This document shows, in pieces, positions 10,724 through 19,043 of a stretch of DNA of 64,000 bases. Within the stretch, counting starts at the first letter, position 1. The number at the start of each line of letters is the position of its first letter. Below the pieces are notes generated by a model. The model was not told the origin of the DNA and made no database searches. It worked only from the letters and a program-made list of their open reading frames with translations. A program made the translations under genes and the position numbers. The DNA comes from Antarctobacter heliothermus (GTDB taxonomy: Bacteria; Pseudomonadota; Alphaproteobacteria; Rhodobacterales; Rhodobacteraceae). The DNA is taken from positions 1,930,501 through 1,994,500 of the forward strand of contig NZ_CP022540.1 in the NCBI RefSeq assembly GCF_002237555.1, given 5' to 3'.

Positions 10724-10764
10724 GACCGCGTTCCGGGTGTGACCGGGGACGCGGTCGTTTTTTC
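10724..10764 (+). terminator. Rho-independent terminator after suhB
   Basis: GACCGCG (10724-10730) pairs with CGCGGTC (10750-10756), followed by gTTTTTTcgTTTT. It may also serve the convergent GFA gene in the other direction only weakly. Confidence 0.75.
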
Positions 10765-10767
10765 GTT

Positions 10768-11136
10768 TTAGACATCCGAGGGGTGATTGACCCCGTCGTG
10801 CCATGCCAGCGGCTCAAACTCCTTGGGCGCCATCCCTTCAATGCAATATAGGTTCACGCCGTATTCGTTCGGGTTCGACCGACGGCGATGGTACATGTAA
10901 ATCCCGCAGGTCTTGCAGAAATGATGCTGCGCCGTGTGGGTGCCAAAGCTGTATAGCGTCAGGTTCTCCGCCCCTTTCACCACCTCGATCCCATCCAGCG
11001 GGGCCGAAACGACCGCCGCGCTGCGCCGCCGGCAGTAAGAGCAATCGCAGCGGCGTGCGGTTGTGGTGCCATCCGATAGGCGCACGCGCATTTCGACGGC
11101 GCCGCAGTGGCAGGTGGCGGAATAGGTTTCGGTCAT
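10768..11136 (-). CDS. GFA / CENP-V domain protein
   Basis: A 122-residue zinc-binding protein of the GFA (glutathione-dependent formaldehyde-activating enzyme-like) family. The cysteine motifs are in place: CHCGAVEMRVR near the N-terminus, RRCDCSYCRRRS (CxCxxC) and HHFCKTCGIYMYHRRRSNP (CxxC). These ligate the structural and catalytic zinc in the family. It overlaps the upstream rhomboid gene by ATGA and is probably co-transcribed. The substrate is unknown; only some relatives act on S-hydroxymethylglutathione. Confidence 0.9.
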   Translation of the reverse strand: MTETYSATCHCGAVEMRVRLSDGTTTARRCDCSYCRRRSAAVVSAPLDGIEVVKGAENLTLYSFGTHTAQHHFCKTCGIYMYHRRRSNPNEYGVNLYCIEGMAPKEFEPLAWHDGVNHPSDV

Positions 11137-11912
11137 TTGCGTCTGATCCTTGGAACCTGAGTGTGGCGTTGGCGTCCCTGAACACGCGGCACGCGGCTGG
11201 AATCAAGGGCGTATGCCTTTTCCGGATGCGGGGGCTGCCCATGGGTGCGCGTCCAGAAGCGCGGCCCACCAAGGCGCAGCCAGATCGGCACGGTCAGCGC
11301 AAGTCCCACAACAAAGCCGCCCACATGCGCCCAATAGGCGACACCGCTTTCGTCCGATGATGTGCCCCACCCTCCGATCAATTGCATGGCGAACCACAGC
11401 GCCAGCATCAGCCATGCAGGTACGGGAAGGACGCGGAAAAAGACGATGAGGATGATCAGGATGTCGACGCGCGCCTTGGGGAACAGCAGCAGATAGCCCC
11501 CCATGACCCCGGCAATGGCCCCGGAGGCCCCAACGGTAGGAATGGCCGAAAAAGGATCAGTCAGCCAGTGGATCAGACCCGCGCCCAAACCGGCGGCCAG
11601 ATAGAACACGGTAAAGCCCGCGTGCCCCATCTTGTCCTCCAGATTGTCGCCGAAGATGTAGAGGAACAGCATGTTCCCGGCGATGTGCAGCCAACCACCG
11701 TGCAGGAACATCGAGGTGATCAGCCCGGAATAGCCATAGCCTTCGGACAGGAAGGCGGGAACCAACGCATAATTCGCGTAAAAGGACATCAAGGCACGGG
11801 GGGATTGATCCTGATCCAGCGTGCCCAGAAAGACCGCGATGTTGATCGCGATCAGGGCGTAGGTGACAAAGGGCGTGCGCCCCGAGGGGTTGTGGTCGCG
11901 GATCGGAAACAT
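11133..11912 (-). CDS. Rhomboid-family intramembrane serine protease
   Basis: A 259-residue inner-membrane protein with about six hydrophobic segments. Rhomboid hallmarks are present: HIAGNMLFLYIFGDN (His/Asn of the oxyanion region), the catalytic serine in VGASGAIAGVMGGY (Ser130) and the catalytic histidine in YWAHVGGFVVG (His196). The C-terminal 40 residues are a hydrophilic tail. The start at 11912 (MFPIRDHNP) is preferred; the longer frame upstream reads through a region without family features. Substrates are unknown. Its stop overlaps the GFA start. Confidence 0.92.
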   Translation of the reverse strand: MFPIRDHNPSGRTPFVTYALIAINIAVFLGTLDQDQSPRALMSFYANYALVPAFLSEGYGYSGLITSMFLHGGWLHIAGNMLFLYIFGDNLEDKMGHAGFTVFYLAAGLGAGLIHWLTDPFSAIPTVGASGAIAGVMGGYLLLFPKARVDILIILIVFFRVLPVPAWLMLALWFAMQLIGGWGTSSDESGVAYWAHVGGFVVGLALTVPIWLRLGGPRFWTRTHGQPPHPEKAYALDSSRVPRVQGRQRHTQVPRIRRK

Positions 11913-12013
11913 GCGGCGGAGAGTGGCAGTCCCGCGCGCAAGGTCAAGCGCGAAAACCAGGCTTGCGCAAGACCCTGAGCGGGCCTTGCGCCAGTGGTGT
12001 TCGACCGTGGCGC

Positions 12014-15000
12014 TTAACCGTCCTGACCGGCCAGAAGCGCGGCGTTGCCCCCTGCTGCGGTGGTGTCGACGCAAACATGGCGTTCCGCGCGGACGTGGCT
12101 CTGATCCGGCAGGCCCGTGATCAGCGGCAGGATTGGTCCGGGGCGCGCGGCAAGCGCCTGACGGTAGGCACGGGCCGAGGCATCGTCGCCCCACCAGATT
12201 GCGCCGGAGAACCCTGTCGCCTCTTTCAGGGCATCGACTGTGGCGCATTCGGCGATGACTGCAACGCCGCCAAGTTTTGTCACCGTCTCGACCTGCGCCA
12301 AGGCCCGTTCCAGACCGGGGCCAAGGCACAGCACCGGGGGGCGGGCATGGCTGTGCAGCACGTTCGATTCACCTGTTGGTCCGGGCAGGTCGGTGCGGCT
12401 GGGCGCGGGGGCAGATTTGGCCTCTGCCAGCCGCGCCATGACGGCAGCGGTATTGTGTCTGCCCTTGGAGGCCGCATCGCTGCGCTGCGCGGGGTGCGCG
12501 CGGAAGCGTTCAAGGTAGAGCGGCCCGCCCGCTTTGGGGCCGGTGCCGGACAGGCCCTCGCCGCCAAAGGGCTGGCTGCCCACGATCGCGCCGATCTGGT
12601 TACGGTTGACGTAGATGTTGCCCGCCGCGACGCGCGTGGTGACGTGCTGCACCCGGTCGTCGATCCGGGTCATCAGACCAAAGGTCAGCCCGTAGCCGGT
12701 GGCGTTGATCGCGTCGATGACCTTGTCCAACTCGCGCGCCTTGAAGGTGGCGACGTGTAGCACGGGGCCAAAGATTTCCCGCTCCATATCGGCGATACCG
12801 TTCACGCGGATCAGGGTCGGGGGCACAAAGTGGCCAGTGGCGGGCACGGCGACCTGTTGCAGGACGCGCCCCTCGCGTGAGGCTTGGGTGACATGGTCGA
12901 GGATGCCGTTCTGCGCCTCAAGGTCGATGACTGGGCCGACATCGGTGGCGGCGTCCCACGGGTTGCCCACGACCAGCGTCTGCATCGCGCCTTTGAGCAT
13001 CTCAAGGAACCCCTCGGCCACGTCCTCCTGCACATAGAGGCACCGCAGCGCCGAACAGCGCTGCCCGGCGGACTGAAAGGCAGATTCGATGATTGCCTGT
13101 ACAGCCTGTTCCGGCAGGGCGGTGCTGTCGACGATCATGGCGTTCAACCCGCCGGTCTCCGCGATCAGCGGCGCGCCGGGGGCGAGGTTTGCCGCCATGC
13201 TGCGGTGGATCAGTTGCGCGGTCTCGGTCGAGCCGGTGAAGGCGACGCCATCGACCTGCGGGGCAGAGGTCAGCGCCGCACCCACGTCTCCGGCACCGGG
13301 CAGCAGTTGCAGCGCGGTGGACGGCACGCCTGCCTGCGCCAGCAGGCGGCAGGCAAGGGCAGAGATCAGCGGAGTCTGTTCGGCGGGTTTGGCCAGCACT
13401 GCGTTGCCTGCGGCAAGGGCTGCGGAAATCTGTCCGGTGAAGATCGCCAGCGGGAAGTTCCACGGTGAGATGCAGACCATTGTGCCCAGCGGCGTGTCCG
13501 TGCCGTCTTGTCCGCGCGCTGCGTAGTAGCGCAGGAAATCCACTGCCTCGCGCAGTTCGGCCACGGCGTCGAGCATGTTCTTGCCCGCCTCGCGGTGCAA
13601 GATGGCAAAGATTTCTGCCTGATGCGCCTCATACAGATCGGCGGCGGCGTTCAGGATGCGCGCGCGTTCTGCTGGAGAGACATCCCAAGGGTGGGCGGCC
13701 TCGGCGGCGGCGCGGGCCAGATCGGCGGTGGCCCATGTGACCTCACCAACCTTGTCGGAGGGATCGGCGGGGTTGAAGACCCCCTCGGTCTGGCCTGCGG
13801 TGAGGTCGGTGCCGACCATTGGCGCGGCGCTCCAACTGGTGTCGCGGAACGCGCCGCGCGCCTTATCAAGCGCGGTGATGGTCGGACGGTGGCGCAGGTC
13901 GAGGCCCTGCGAATTGGGGCGCTCTGGCTGGAACAGGTCCGGGCCGGTGGTCAGGGATTGAGCGGGCGTTGCGTTGAACGGATCGGCGGCGACGGTTTCA
14001 GGCGCGGCATCCTCATCGACGATCTGGTTCACAAAGCTGGAGTTGGCCCCGTTTTCCAGCAGGCGGCGCACGAGGTAGGCCAGCAGATCACGGTGCGCGC
14101 CGACCGGCGCATAGATGCGGCAACGGGTGCCGTTTTGCTCCTTGACCAGCCGGTGCAGGGTTTCCCCCATGCCGTGAAGGCGCTGGAATTCAAAGGCCTT
14201 TAGGTCGTCTGCCATGTGCAGGATGGCGGCGACGGTGTGGGCGTTGTGGGTGGCGAACTGCGGATAGATGCGGTCCGTCTTGGACAACAGCTTGCGCGCG
14301 TTGGCGATGTAGGAGACGTCGGTGTTGGATTTCGAGGTGAATACCGGGAACCCCGGAAGCCCTGCGACCTGCGCGCGCTTGATCTCGGTGTCCCAGTAGG
14401 CACCTTTCACGAGGCGGAACATGATCCGGCGGTCATGCTGTTCGGCAAGCGCGTACAGGTAGTCGATGACAGCGCCCGCGCGCTGACCGTAGGCTTGGAC
14501 AACCACTCCAAAACCCTCCCAGCCTGCCAGTGCCGGATCGGACAGAACGTCCTCTATCACGTCGAGCGACAGCGAAAGGCGGTCGGCCTCTTCAGCGTCG
14601 ACGTTCAGGCCGATGCGGGCCTGTTTGGCTTGCAGGCACAGGGCGCGCAGGCGGGGAACAAGGGCTTCACGCGCGGTGTCGGCCTGCAGTTCGTCATAGC
14701 GTGGGTGCAGGGCGGACAGCTTGACTGAGATGCCGGGATTGTCGCGTGTCGCATCCGACTTGGCGGCAGTGGCAATGGCGGTGATCGCGCGGGCATAGGC
14801 ATCGAAATAGCGCCGGGCGTCGGCCTCTGTCCGGGCGGCCTCACCCAGCATGTCGTAGGAATAGCTGTAGCCTTTCGCCTCCATCGCTGAGCCGCGTTTC
14901 ATTGCGGCACCGATGCTCTCGCCAAGGACAAACTGGGCCCCCATCTCGCGCATGGCGCGGCCCACGGCGGTGCGGATCACCGGCTCTCCGAGACGTTTGA

Positions 15001-15445
15001 TGGCCCCGCGCAAGTGGCCGACGGGCCCCGGCTTGGTATCTTCCAGAACCTTGCCTGTCAGCATCAGCGCCCATGTCGAGGCGTTGACCAGCGGTGAGGT
15101 GGAATGGCCAAGGTGTTTGGACCAGTCGGACGGCGCGATCTTGTCCTCGATCAGCGCGTCGATGGTGGCGGCATCCGGCACCCGCAACAGCGCCTCTGCC
15201 AGACACATGAGCGCGACACCCTCTTCGGTTGACAGGCCGTATTCGGCAAGGAAGACCTCCATCAAACCGGGGCGGGTGCTGCCACGAATGTCACGGACCA
15301 ACTGCGCCGCGCGGGTCGTGATCTGGCCGCGGGCGGCGGCGTCAAGATCGGCCTCAGTGCGCAAACGGGCGAGGGTTTCGCCCTCATCCGCATAGGTCAG
15401 CGCGTCGATGCGCGCGCGCAGGTCGGTCATCTGGTCCTTGGACAT
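12014..15445 (-). CDS. putA: Bifunctional proline dehydrogenase / L-glutamate-gamma-semialdehyde dehydrogenase
   Basis: Oxidises proline to glutamate in two steps with FAD and NAD. The roughly 1143-residue protein shows the proline dehydrogenase barrel (KLSALHPRYDELQ, then RLVKGAYWDTEIKRAQ and QFATHNAHTVAAI) followed by an aldehyde dehydrogenase domain with ISPWNFPLAIFTGQ, the glutamate in AETGGLNAM and the catalytic cysteine in SAGQRCSALRC (about Cys797). A short C-terminal domain follows. There is no N-terminal ribbon-helix-helix DNA-binding domain, as expected in alphaproteobacteria, where PutR does the regulation. The start could be 15445 (MSKDQMTD) or 15430 (MTDLRAR, with aaggac just upstream). 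It is divergent from putR. Confidence 0.96.
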   Translation of the reverse strand: MSKDQMTDLRARIDALTYADEGETLARLRTEADLDAAARGQITTRAAQLVRDIRGSTRPGLMEVFLAEYGLSTEEGVALMCLAEALLRVPDAATIDALIEDKIAPSDWSKHLGHSTSPLVNASTWALMLTGKVLEDTKPGPVGHLRGAIKRLGEPVIRTAVGRAMREMGAQFVLGESIGAAMKRGSAMEAKGYSYSYDMLGEAARTEADARRYFDAYARAITAIATAAKSDATRDNPGISVKLSALHPRYDELQADTAREALVPRLRALCLQAKQARIGLNVDAEEADRLSLSLDVIEDVLSDPALAGWEGFGVVVQAYGQRAGAVIDYLYALAEQHDRRIMFRLVKGAYWDTEIKRAQVAGLPGFPVFTSKSNTDVSYIANARKLLSKTDRIYPQFATHNAHTVAAILHMADDLKAFEFQRLHGMGETLHRLVKEQNGTRCRIYAPVGAHRDLLAYLVRRLLENGANSSFVNQIVDEDAAPETVAADPFNATPAQSLTTGPDLFQPERPNSQGLDLRHRPTITALDKARGAFRDTSWSAAPMVGTDLTAGQTEGVFNPADPSDKVGEVTWATADLARAAAEAAHPWDVSPAERARILNAAADLYEAHQAEIFAILHREAGKNMLDAVAELREAVDFLRYYAARGQDGTDTPLGTMVCISPWNFPLAIFTGQISAALAAGNAVLAKPAEQTPLISALACRLLAQAGVPSTALQLLPGAGDVGAALTSAPQVDGVAFTGSTETAQLIHRSMAANLAPGAPLIAETGGLNAMIVDSTALPEQAVQAIIESAFQSAGQRCSALRCLYVQEDVAEGFLEMLKGAMQTLVVGNPWDAATDVGPVIDLEAQNGILDHVTQASREGRVLQQVAVPATGHFVPPTLIRVNGIADMEREIFGPVLHVATFKARELDKVIDAINATGYGLTFGLMTRIDDRVQHVTTRVAAGNIYVNRNQIGAIVGSQPFGGEGLSGTGPKAGGPLYLERFRAHPAQRSDAASKGRHNTAAVMARLAEAKSAPAPSRTDLPGPTGESNVLHSHARPPVLCLGPGLERALAQVETVTKLGGVAVIAECATVDALKEATGFSGAIWWGDDASARAYRQALAARPGPILPLITGLPDQSHVRAERHVCVDTTAAGGNAALLAGQDG

Positions 15446-15605
15446 ATTTATGGCTTTCGCGATTTGAGGCATTGTTGGATGTAAGGGCAGTGCGTGTCTT
15501 CGCATGCCTCACCGATTGGTGTAGACTAACCGCGAAAATACGGGCGATTTGCCCGAAGATGGGCGAAGTGCTTGTCCATTTGGCCGAGTTTTCGGGGTAT
15601 TTGCA

Positions 15606-16082
15606 ATGCAAACGGAAGAATCGAGTCTTGATCGCTTTGACCGGGCGATTCTGGCCGAGCTGGCGGTAGAGGCACGGGTTTCGGTGACGGAACTGGCGCG
15701 CCGCATCGGTTTGTCAAAGTCCCCGACCCAGACGCGACTACGCCGGTTGGAGGAGACGGGGTTCATCCGGGGATATCGGGCGGTGCTGGACCCGATCCGG
15801 CTGGGCCTGGATCACGTTGCCTTTGTCGAGGTCCGCATGGTGGACACGCGAGAGGCGACATTGGCCCGCTTCAATGCCGCCGTCGCGGCCATTCCGGAAA
15901 TCGAACAGGCGCATCTGATCGCGGGCAATTTTGACTACCTGCTCAAGGTGCGCACGCAGGACATGCCCAGTTACCGCCAAGTGCTGGCCGAAAAGGTCTC
16001 GACCCTGCCGGGGGTATCGTCGACATCAACCTTTGTGGCGATGGAGGCGGTCAAGGAAGACGTTATCGCGGATGTGACTTGA
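15606..16082 (+). CDS. putR: Lrp/AsnC-family regulator of proline use (PutR)
   Basis: A 158-residue Lrp/AsnC protein. The N-terminal HTH reads LDRFDRAILAELAVEARVS followed by ELARRIGLSKSPTQTRLRRL, then the RAM ligand domain with HVAFVEVRMV and HLIAGNFDYLLKVRTQDM. It is divergently transcribed from putA with a 160 bp shared promoter. In Agrobacterium and Rhodobacter the same arrangement is PutR, which activates putA in response to proline. The regulator family is certain; the name follows from gene context. Confidence 0.93.
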   Translation: MQTEESSLDRFDRAILAELAVEARVSVTELARRIGLSKSPTQTRLRRLEETGFIRGYRAVLDPIRLGLDHVAFVEVRMVDTREATLARFNAAVAAIPEIEQAHLIAGNFDYLLKVRTQDMPSYRQVLAEKVSTLPGVSSTSTFVAMEAVKEDVIADVT

Positions 16083-16112
16083 CCAAACGGCACGCCGTGT
16101 CACCCTTTGGGT

Positions 16113-16646
16113 ATGAAACACATATTGTTCCTGATGTTGTTTGCGCCGCCGGTTCTGGCGGATGGCTGTCCCACCGCTCCGGATCATCGCGCCGAAATGG
16201 ACCCGCTCTATCAGGCCTTGCTGACCGCCCCAGATGAGATGACAGCCCGGCTGATCACCAACGAAATGTGGGGTTATTGGGACAATGCACCGGATGAGGC
16301 CAGCCAGTCGATGCTGGATGAGGCGATGCGCGCGCGGTTCGATTTTGTTTTCGCGCTGGAGCGATTGGATGCGCTGATCGGCTACTGCCCGTTTTACGCC
16401 GAAGGGTACAATCAGCGGGCCTTTGTCAATTTTCTGCGTGAGGATTTTGAGGCCGCATTGCCGGATCTGGAACGCGCGTTAGAGCTGAACCCACGCCATG
16501 TGGGGGCCCTGTCTGGTCGAGCGGTGACGCTGATTGCGCTGGGCCGTGACGACGCGGCACAAGTCGCCTTGCGCGCGGCTTTGGCTGTGAACCCGTGGTT
16601 ACCGGAGCGGGCACTGTTGAAGTCGCCCGTTGGGGATGATCTCTGA
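16113..16646 (+). CDS. Exported TPR-repeat protein
   Basis: A 177-residue protein with a short signal peptide (ILFLMLFAPPVLA/DGC). The mature C-terminus holds at least two TPR-like units: AEGYNQRAFVNFLREDFEAA followed by LPDLERALELNPRHVGALSG and RAVTLIALGRDDAAQVALRA. The ATG at 16113 is preferred over a TTG two codons upstream. It is co-directional with putR (30 bp away) but functionally unrelated as far as can be seen. It probably acts as a periplasmic protein-binding scaffold, by inference only. Confidence 0.8.
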   Translation: MKHILFLMLFAPPVLADGCPTAPDHRAEMDPLYQALLTAPDEMTARLITNEMWGYWDNAPDEASQSMLDEAMRARFDFVFALERLDALIGYCPFYAEGYNQRAFVNFLREDFEAALPDLERALELNPRHVGALSGRAVTLIALGRDDAAQVALRAALAVNPWLPERALLKSPVGDDL

Positions 16647-16706
16647 CGCCTTCTTTTGCTTGCCGTGGTTTACACGGCACGCGCAATGGCTATGTTCGCG
16701 CCACTG

Positions 16707-16792
16707 GCCCGCGTGGTGGAATGGTAGACACAGGGGACTTAAAATCCCCAGGCTTTAATGCCGTGCCGGTTCGAGTCCGGCCGCGGGTACCA
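16707..16792 (+). tRNA. tRNA-Leu (anticodon UAA)
   Basis: An 86-nt class II tRNA. The acceptor stem GCCCGCG (16707-16713) pairs with CGCGGGT (16782-16788, first pair G-U), followed by A and an encoded CCA. The anticodon stem GGGGA/TCCCC holds the loop CTTAAAA with anticodon TAA (16740-16742), and a variable arm and the TTCGAGTC T-loop are visible. Confidence 0.96.
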
Positions 16793-16816
16793 GGTTTTCA
16801 GGGAAATGGAGGGCGA

Positions 16817-17239
16817 TCAGCCGGTTGTCTTGCGACGCAGGCGGATCACCACCTCGACAGAGGCGATCTCGGACCCTTCGGGCGCTTCGGGCAGGCGGGT
16901 GATCTGCAACTGTTCGGCCGGGGCGTCGGTCAGCGCGCCCTGATCCTCCCAGAAGAAATGCGGGTGGTCGTGGGTGTTGGTGTCAAAATAACTGCGCGAG
17001 CCGTCCACCGTCACCTCTTGCATCAGGCCCGCCTCACAGAACGCCTTGAGCGTGTTATAGACGGTCGCTAGCGATACCTGTTCCCCGCTGTCTTTGGCGG
17101 AGGCAAAGAGGCTTTCGGCGGTGACGTGGCGGTTCTTGCCGTCGCCGACCAGCAGGGCGGCCAAGGCGACACGCTGACGTGTGGGGCGCAGATCGCTGCG
17201 TCCCAACCAGTCTTTTCCGCGTTCCATTGCCTCGGACAT
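16817..17239 (-). CDS. irr: Fur-family iron/heme response regulator (Irr)
   Basis: A 140-residue Fur-superfamily regulator. The winged helix is [17 protein letters not shown] to [18 protein letters not shown], and the histidine-rich segment [12 protein letters not shown] is the motif associated with heme and metal sensing in Irr proteins of alphaproteobacteria. It lacks the CxxC zinc motifs of classical Fur. The start at 17239 (MSEAMERG) has an aggtga site upstream; the longer frame is not needed. It is divergent from fabA. Irr represses or activates iron genes under low iron in relatives; no ICE box was confirmed here. Confidence 0.88.
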   Translation of the reverse strand: MSEAMERGKDWLGRSDLRPTRQRVALAALLVGDGKNRHVTAESLFASAKDSGEQVSLATVYNTLKAFCEAGLMQEVTVDGSRSYFDTNTHDHPHFFWEDQGALTDAPAEQLQITRLPEAPEGSEIASVEVVIRLRRKTTG

Positions 17240-17437
17240 CGTGTGTGTCACCTGATCCCTGCTCACCCTGTATATAAAGCGCCCATGGGGCAAATTTCAA
17301 ACGGTTTCGCTGATCTGGACAGCGTCGTTAGGCGGCCAGCGCCTTGGTTTGCCCGGTCTGGCGCCCTTGCGTGGTGTGTCGGGCGGGTGCTAAACGGGGC
17401 AAGGTTTGAATATGAGACAGCAAAAGGGGCCCGTCTA

Positions 17438-17947
17438 ATGGCCGACTATCCCACCAGCTTTGGCAAGGACGACCTTCTGAAATGCGCACGCGGTGAGCTG
17501 TTCGGGCCGGGCAATGCCCAGCTGCCCGAGCCGCCGATGTTGATGATGGACCGGATCACCGAGATTTCGGGCGATGCGGGCCTGCATGGCAAGGGGCATG
17601 TGCTGGCCGAGTTCGATATCACGCCGGACCTGTGGTTCTTTGACTGTCATTTTCCGGGCAATCCGATCATGCCGGGCTGTCTGGGTCTGGACGGTTTGTG
17701 GCAGCTGACGGGCTTTAATCTGGGCTGGCGCGGCTGGCAGGGGCGGGGCTATGCGCTGGGCGTGGGCGAGGTCAAGCTGAAGGGAATGGTCCGGCCCGAC
17801 CGGAAGATGCTGACTTATAAGGTGGACTTCACCAAGGCGATCCAGACCCGGCGGCTGACCATGGGGGTCGCGGACGGGATCGTGGAGGCCGATGGAGAGG
17901 TCATCTATGAGGTCAAGGACATGAAGGTCGCGCTCAGCGAGAACTGA
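17438..17947 (+). CDS. fabA: 3-hydroxydecanoyl-ACP dehydratase/isomerase
   Basis: A 169-residue hot-dog-fold enzyme that dehydrates 3-hydroxydecanoyl-ACP and isomerises trans-2 to cis-3 decenoyl-ACP, starting unsaturated fatty acid synthesis. The active-site histidine is in [14 protein letters not shown] (His71) and the aspartate in CLGLDGLW (Asp85), matching His70/Asp84 of E. coli FabA. The start at 17438 follows a stretch without longer conserved N-terminus. It is divergent from irr. The usual partner fabB lies 1.1 kb downstream instead of directly after it, separated by a terminator and an insert. Confidence 0.95.
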   Translation: MADYPTSFGKDDLLKCARGELFGPGNAQLPEPPMLMMDRITEISGDAGLHGKGHVLAEFDITPDLWFFDCHFPGNPIMPGCLGLDGLWQLTGFNLGWRGWQGRGYALGVGEVKLKGMVRPDRKMLTYKVDFTKAIQTRRLTMGVADGIVEADGEVIYEVKDMKVALSEN

Positions 17948-18022
17948 CCTGTCCACGCGTGGCGCGCAAGGTGACGTAGCGTCTTCAATGACTTGCAGAG
18001 ACGGTTTTACCGATTGTTTACG

Positions 18023-18050
18023 AACGGGCCTCTTTTGGGGGCCCGTTTTT
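18023..18050 (+). terminator. Rho-independent terminator after fabA
   Basis: AACGGGC (18023-18029) pairs with GCCCGTT (18041-18047), followed by a T run. It separates fabA transcriptionally from fabB. Confidence 0.8.
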
Positions 18051-18116
18051 TGTTGGGGTTTTGGGGACTCGATGTACTCCGTTCGAGTGGGGTTTTGGGC
18101 GTCTTTGGGCGTTGCG

Positions 18117-18228
18117 ACGGCGGTGCCGGGCTGAAGCCCGGCCTACGGTGTCGCGCAGGGCGCGTGCGGGGGACGCGCAGTGTCGGCGGATTGGTGAGCG
18201 GTGCGTGCGAGCACGCACCCTACGGCGT
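18117..18228. repeat. Pair of intergenic palindromic (REP-like) units
   Basis: Two GC-rich palindromes lie close together. The first is GCCGGGCT-ga-AGCCCGGC (18125-18142) followed by CTACGG. The second is GGTGCGTGC-ga-GCACGCACC (18200-18219) followed by CTACGG. The shared stem-plus-CTACGG layout is typical of dispersed REP-type elements in proteobacterial genomes. Copies elsewhere in the genome cannot be seen from this window. Confidence 0.6.
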
Positions 18229-18279
18229 GCTAAGCGCCGGGCTACCGTGCCGAAAATTTAATTTTTTGAAGGGCGATAA

Positions 18280-18477
18280 ATGGACTTGGGTGCCTTGGGA
18301 TTCCAAGATGCGTGGCGCGAATACAACGCGGTGCGCTTGTTGGGGCGGGAACTCAGGTTTTCACGGCAATTAAAGGTCAGGCAGTGGTTGATGGCAGCTG
18401 CGGTTTCAGTGATTGCCTTGCCAACTTTTCTCATGTCGGTTTTTTACCTTTTATTTCTGGAGGTTCTAGATGGGTAG
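18280..18477 (+). CDS. Possible small membrane protein in the fabA-fabB insert
   Basis: A 65-codon frame with an agggcg ribosome-like site 7 bp before its ATG. The N-terminal 37 residues are charged (REYNAVRLLGRELRFSRQLK) and the C-terminal 25 are a single hydrophobic segment (WLMAAAVSVIALPTFLMSVF). Codon use is poorer in GC than that of neighbouring genes, so it may be foreign or a remnant. No family recognised. It may equally be chance coding in non-coding DNA. Confidence 0.35.
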   Translation: MDLGALGFQDAWREYNAVRLLGRELRFSRQLKVRQWLMAAAVSVIALPTFLMSVFYLLFLEVLDG

Positions 18478-19043
18478 AGGGGCAACCGGGATGGAATGTT
18501 TTTGATATGAGTAACATTGCAAACTTCATTCAGAAGTTGCCGGCTGCCTCCGTAGTACATTTCCTAGTATCTCACTATGGATGGGATTGACGTGGAGCGG
18601 CTGGCGAACTTTCTGAATTGGTTCTTTGGAACGGTGTTTGCGTTTCTTTAGTTTTTCTGTATTATGTTGTTTTTACTCGCCATCTGCTGGGTGTTCATGT
18701 TTGGGTTGAATTAGATTTGCGGGCGGAACTTTTGTTCCAGCGAGTGAGCGTTTAAATGAGTTGGATTTCAGTGACCCAAGTTACGTGCAGACTCTTGATG
18801 CAATGATATCCGATTCAATCGGAGCGATGATTTCTTTCGCGGGTCACAAAGGCACCATTCCACTGCCTCAAGCATCAGCCGCCGCTGCCCTTTACCCATC
18901 TTCATCAATAGCTGTTCCATCCCGGTTGTCCGATGTTGACCGAAGTTCAGGATAGAAAAGGGGCAGCATGCCCCCCAACCCCCTCCTTGCACCTCCCCCC
19001 CGCCTTACCCTACTAAGTTCGGGACACATCATGAGGAGGCTCC
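18478..19043. other. AT-richer non-coding insert with 14-bp inverted repeat and mini-ORFs
   Basis: This stretch between fabA and fabB has no convincing full gene. CAACCGGGATGGAA (18483-18496) recurs inverted as TTCCATCCCGGTTG (18915-18928), about 430 bp apart. Between them are very short frames, including one at 18507-18590 (27 codons), an overlapping one at 18577-18651 (24 codons, hydrophobic end LNWFFGTVFAFL) and one at 18664-18714 (16 codons, MLFLLAICWVFMFGLN). It could be a decayed mobile element or gene remnant. The final 100 bp presumably carries the fabB promoter. Confidence 0.4.

Noticed and set aside
9329..10804. Minus-strand open frame opposite suhB
   Set aside because: Shadow frame; suhB on the plus strand has all catalytic motifs.
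18768..18992. Minus-strand 74-codon frame upstream of fabB
   Set aside because: It overlaps the inverted-repeat arm and the expected fabB promoter, and shows no family features; a transposase fragment was considered but no transposase motif was found.
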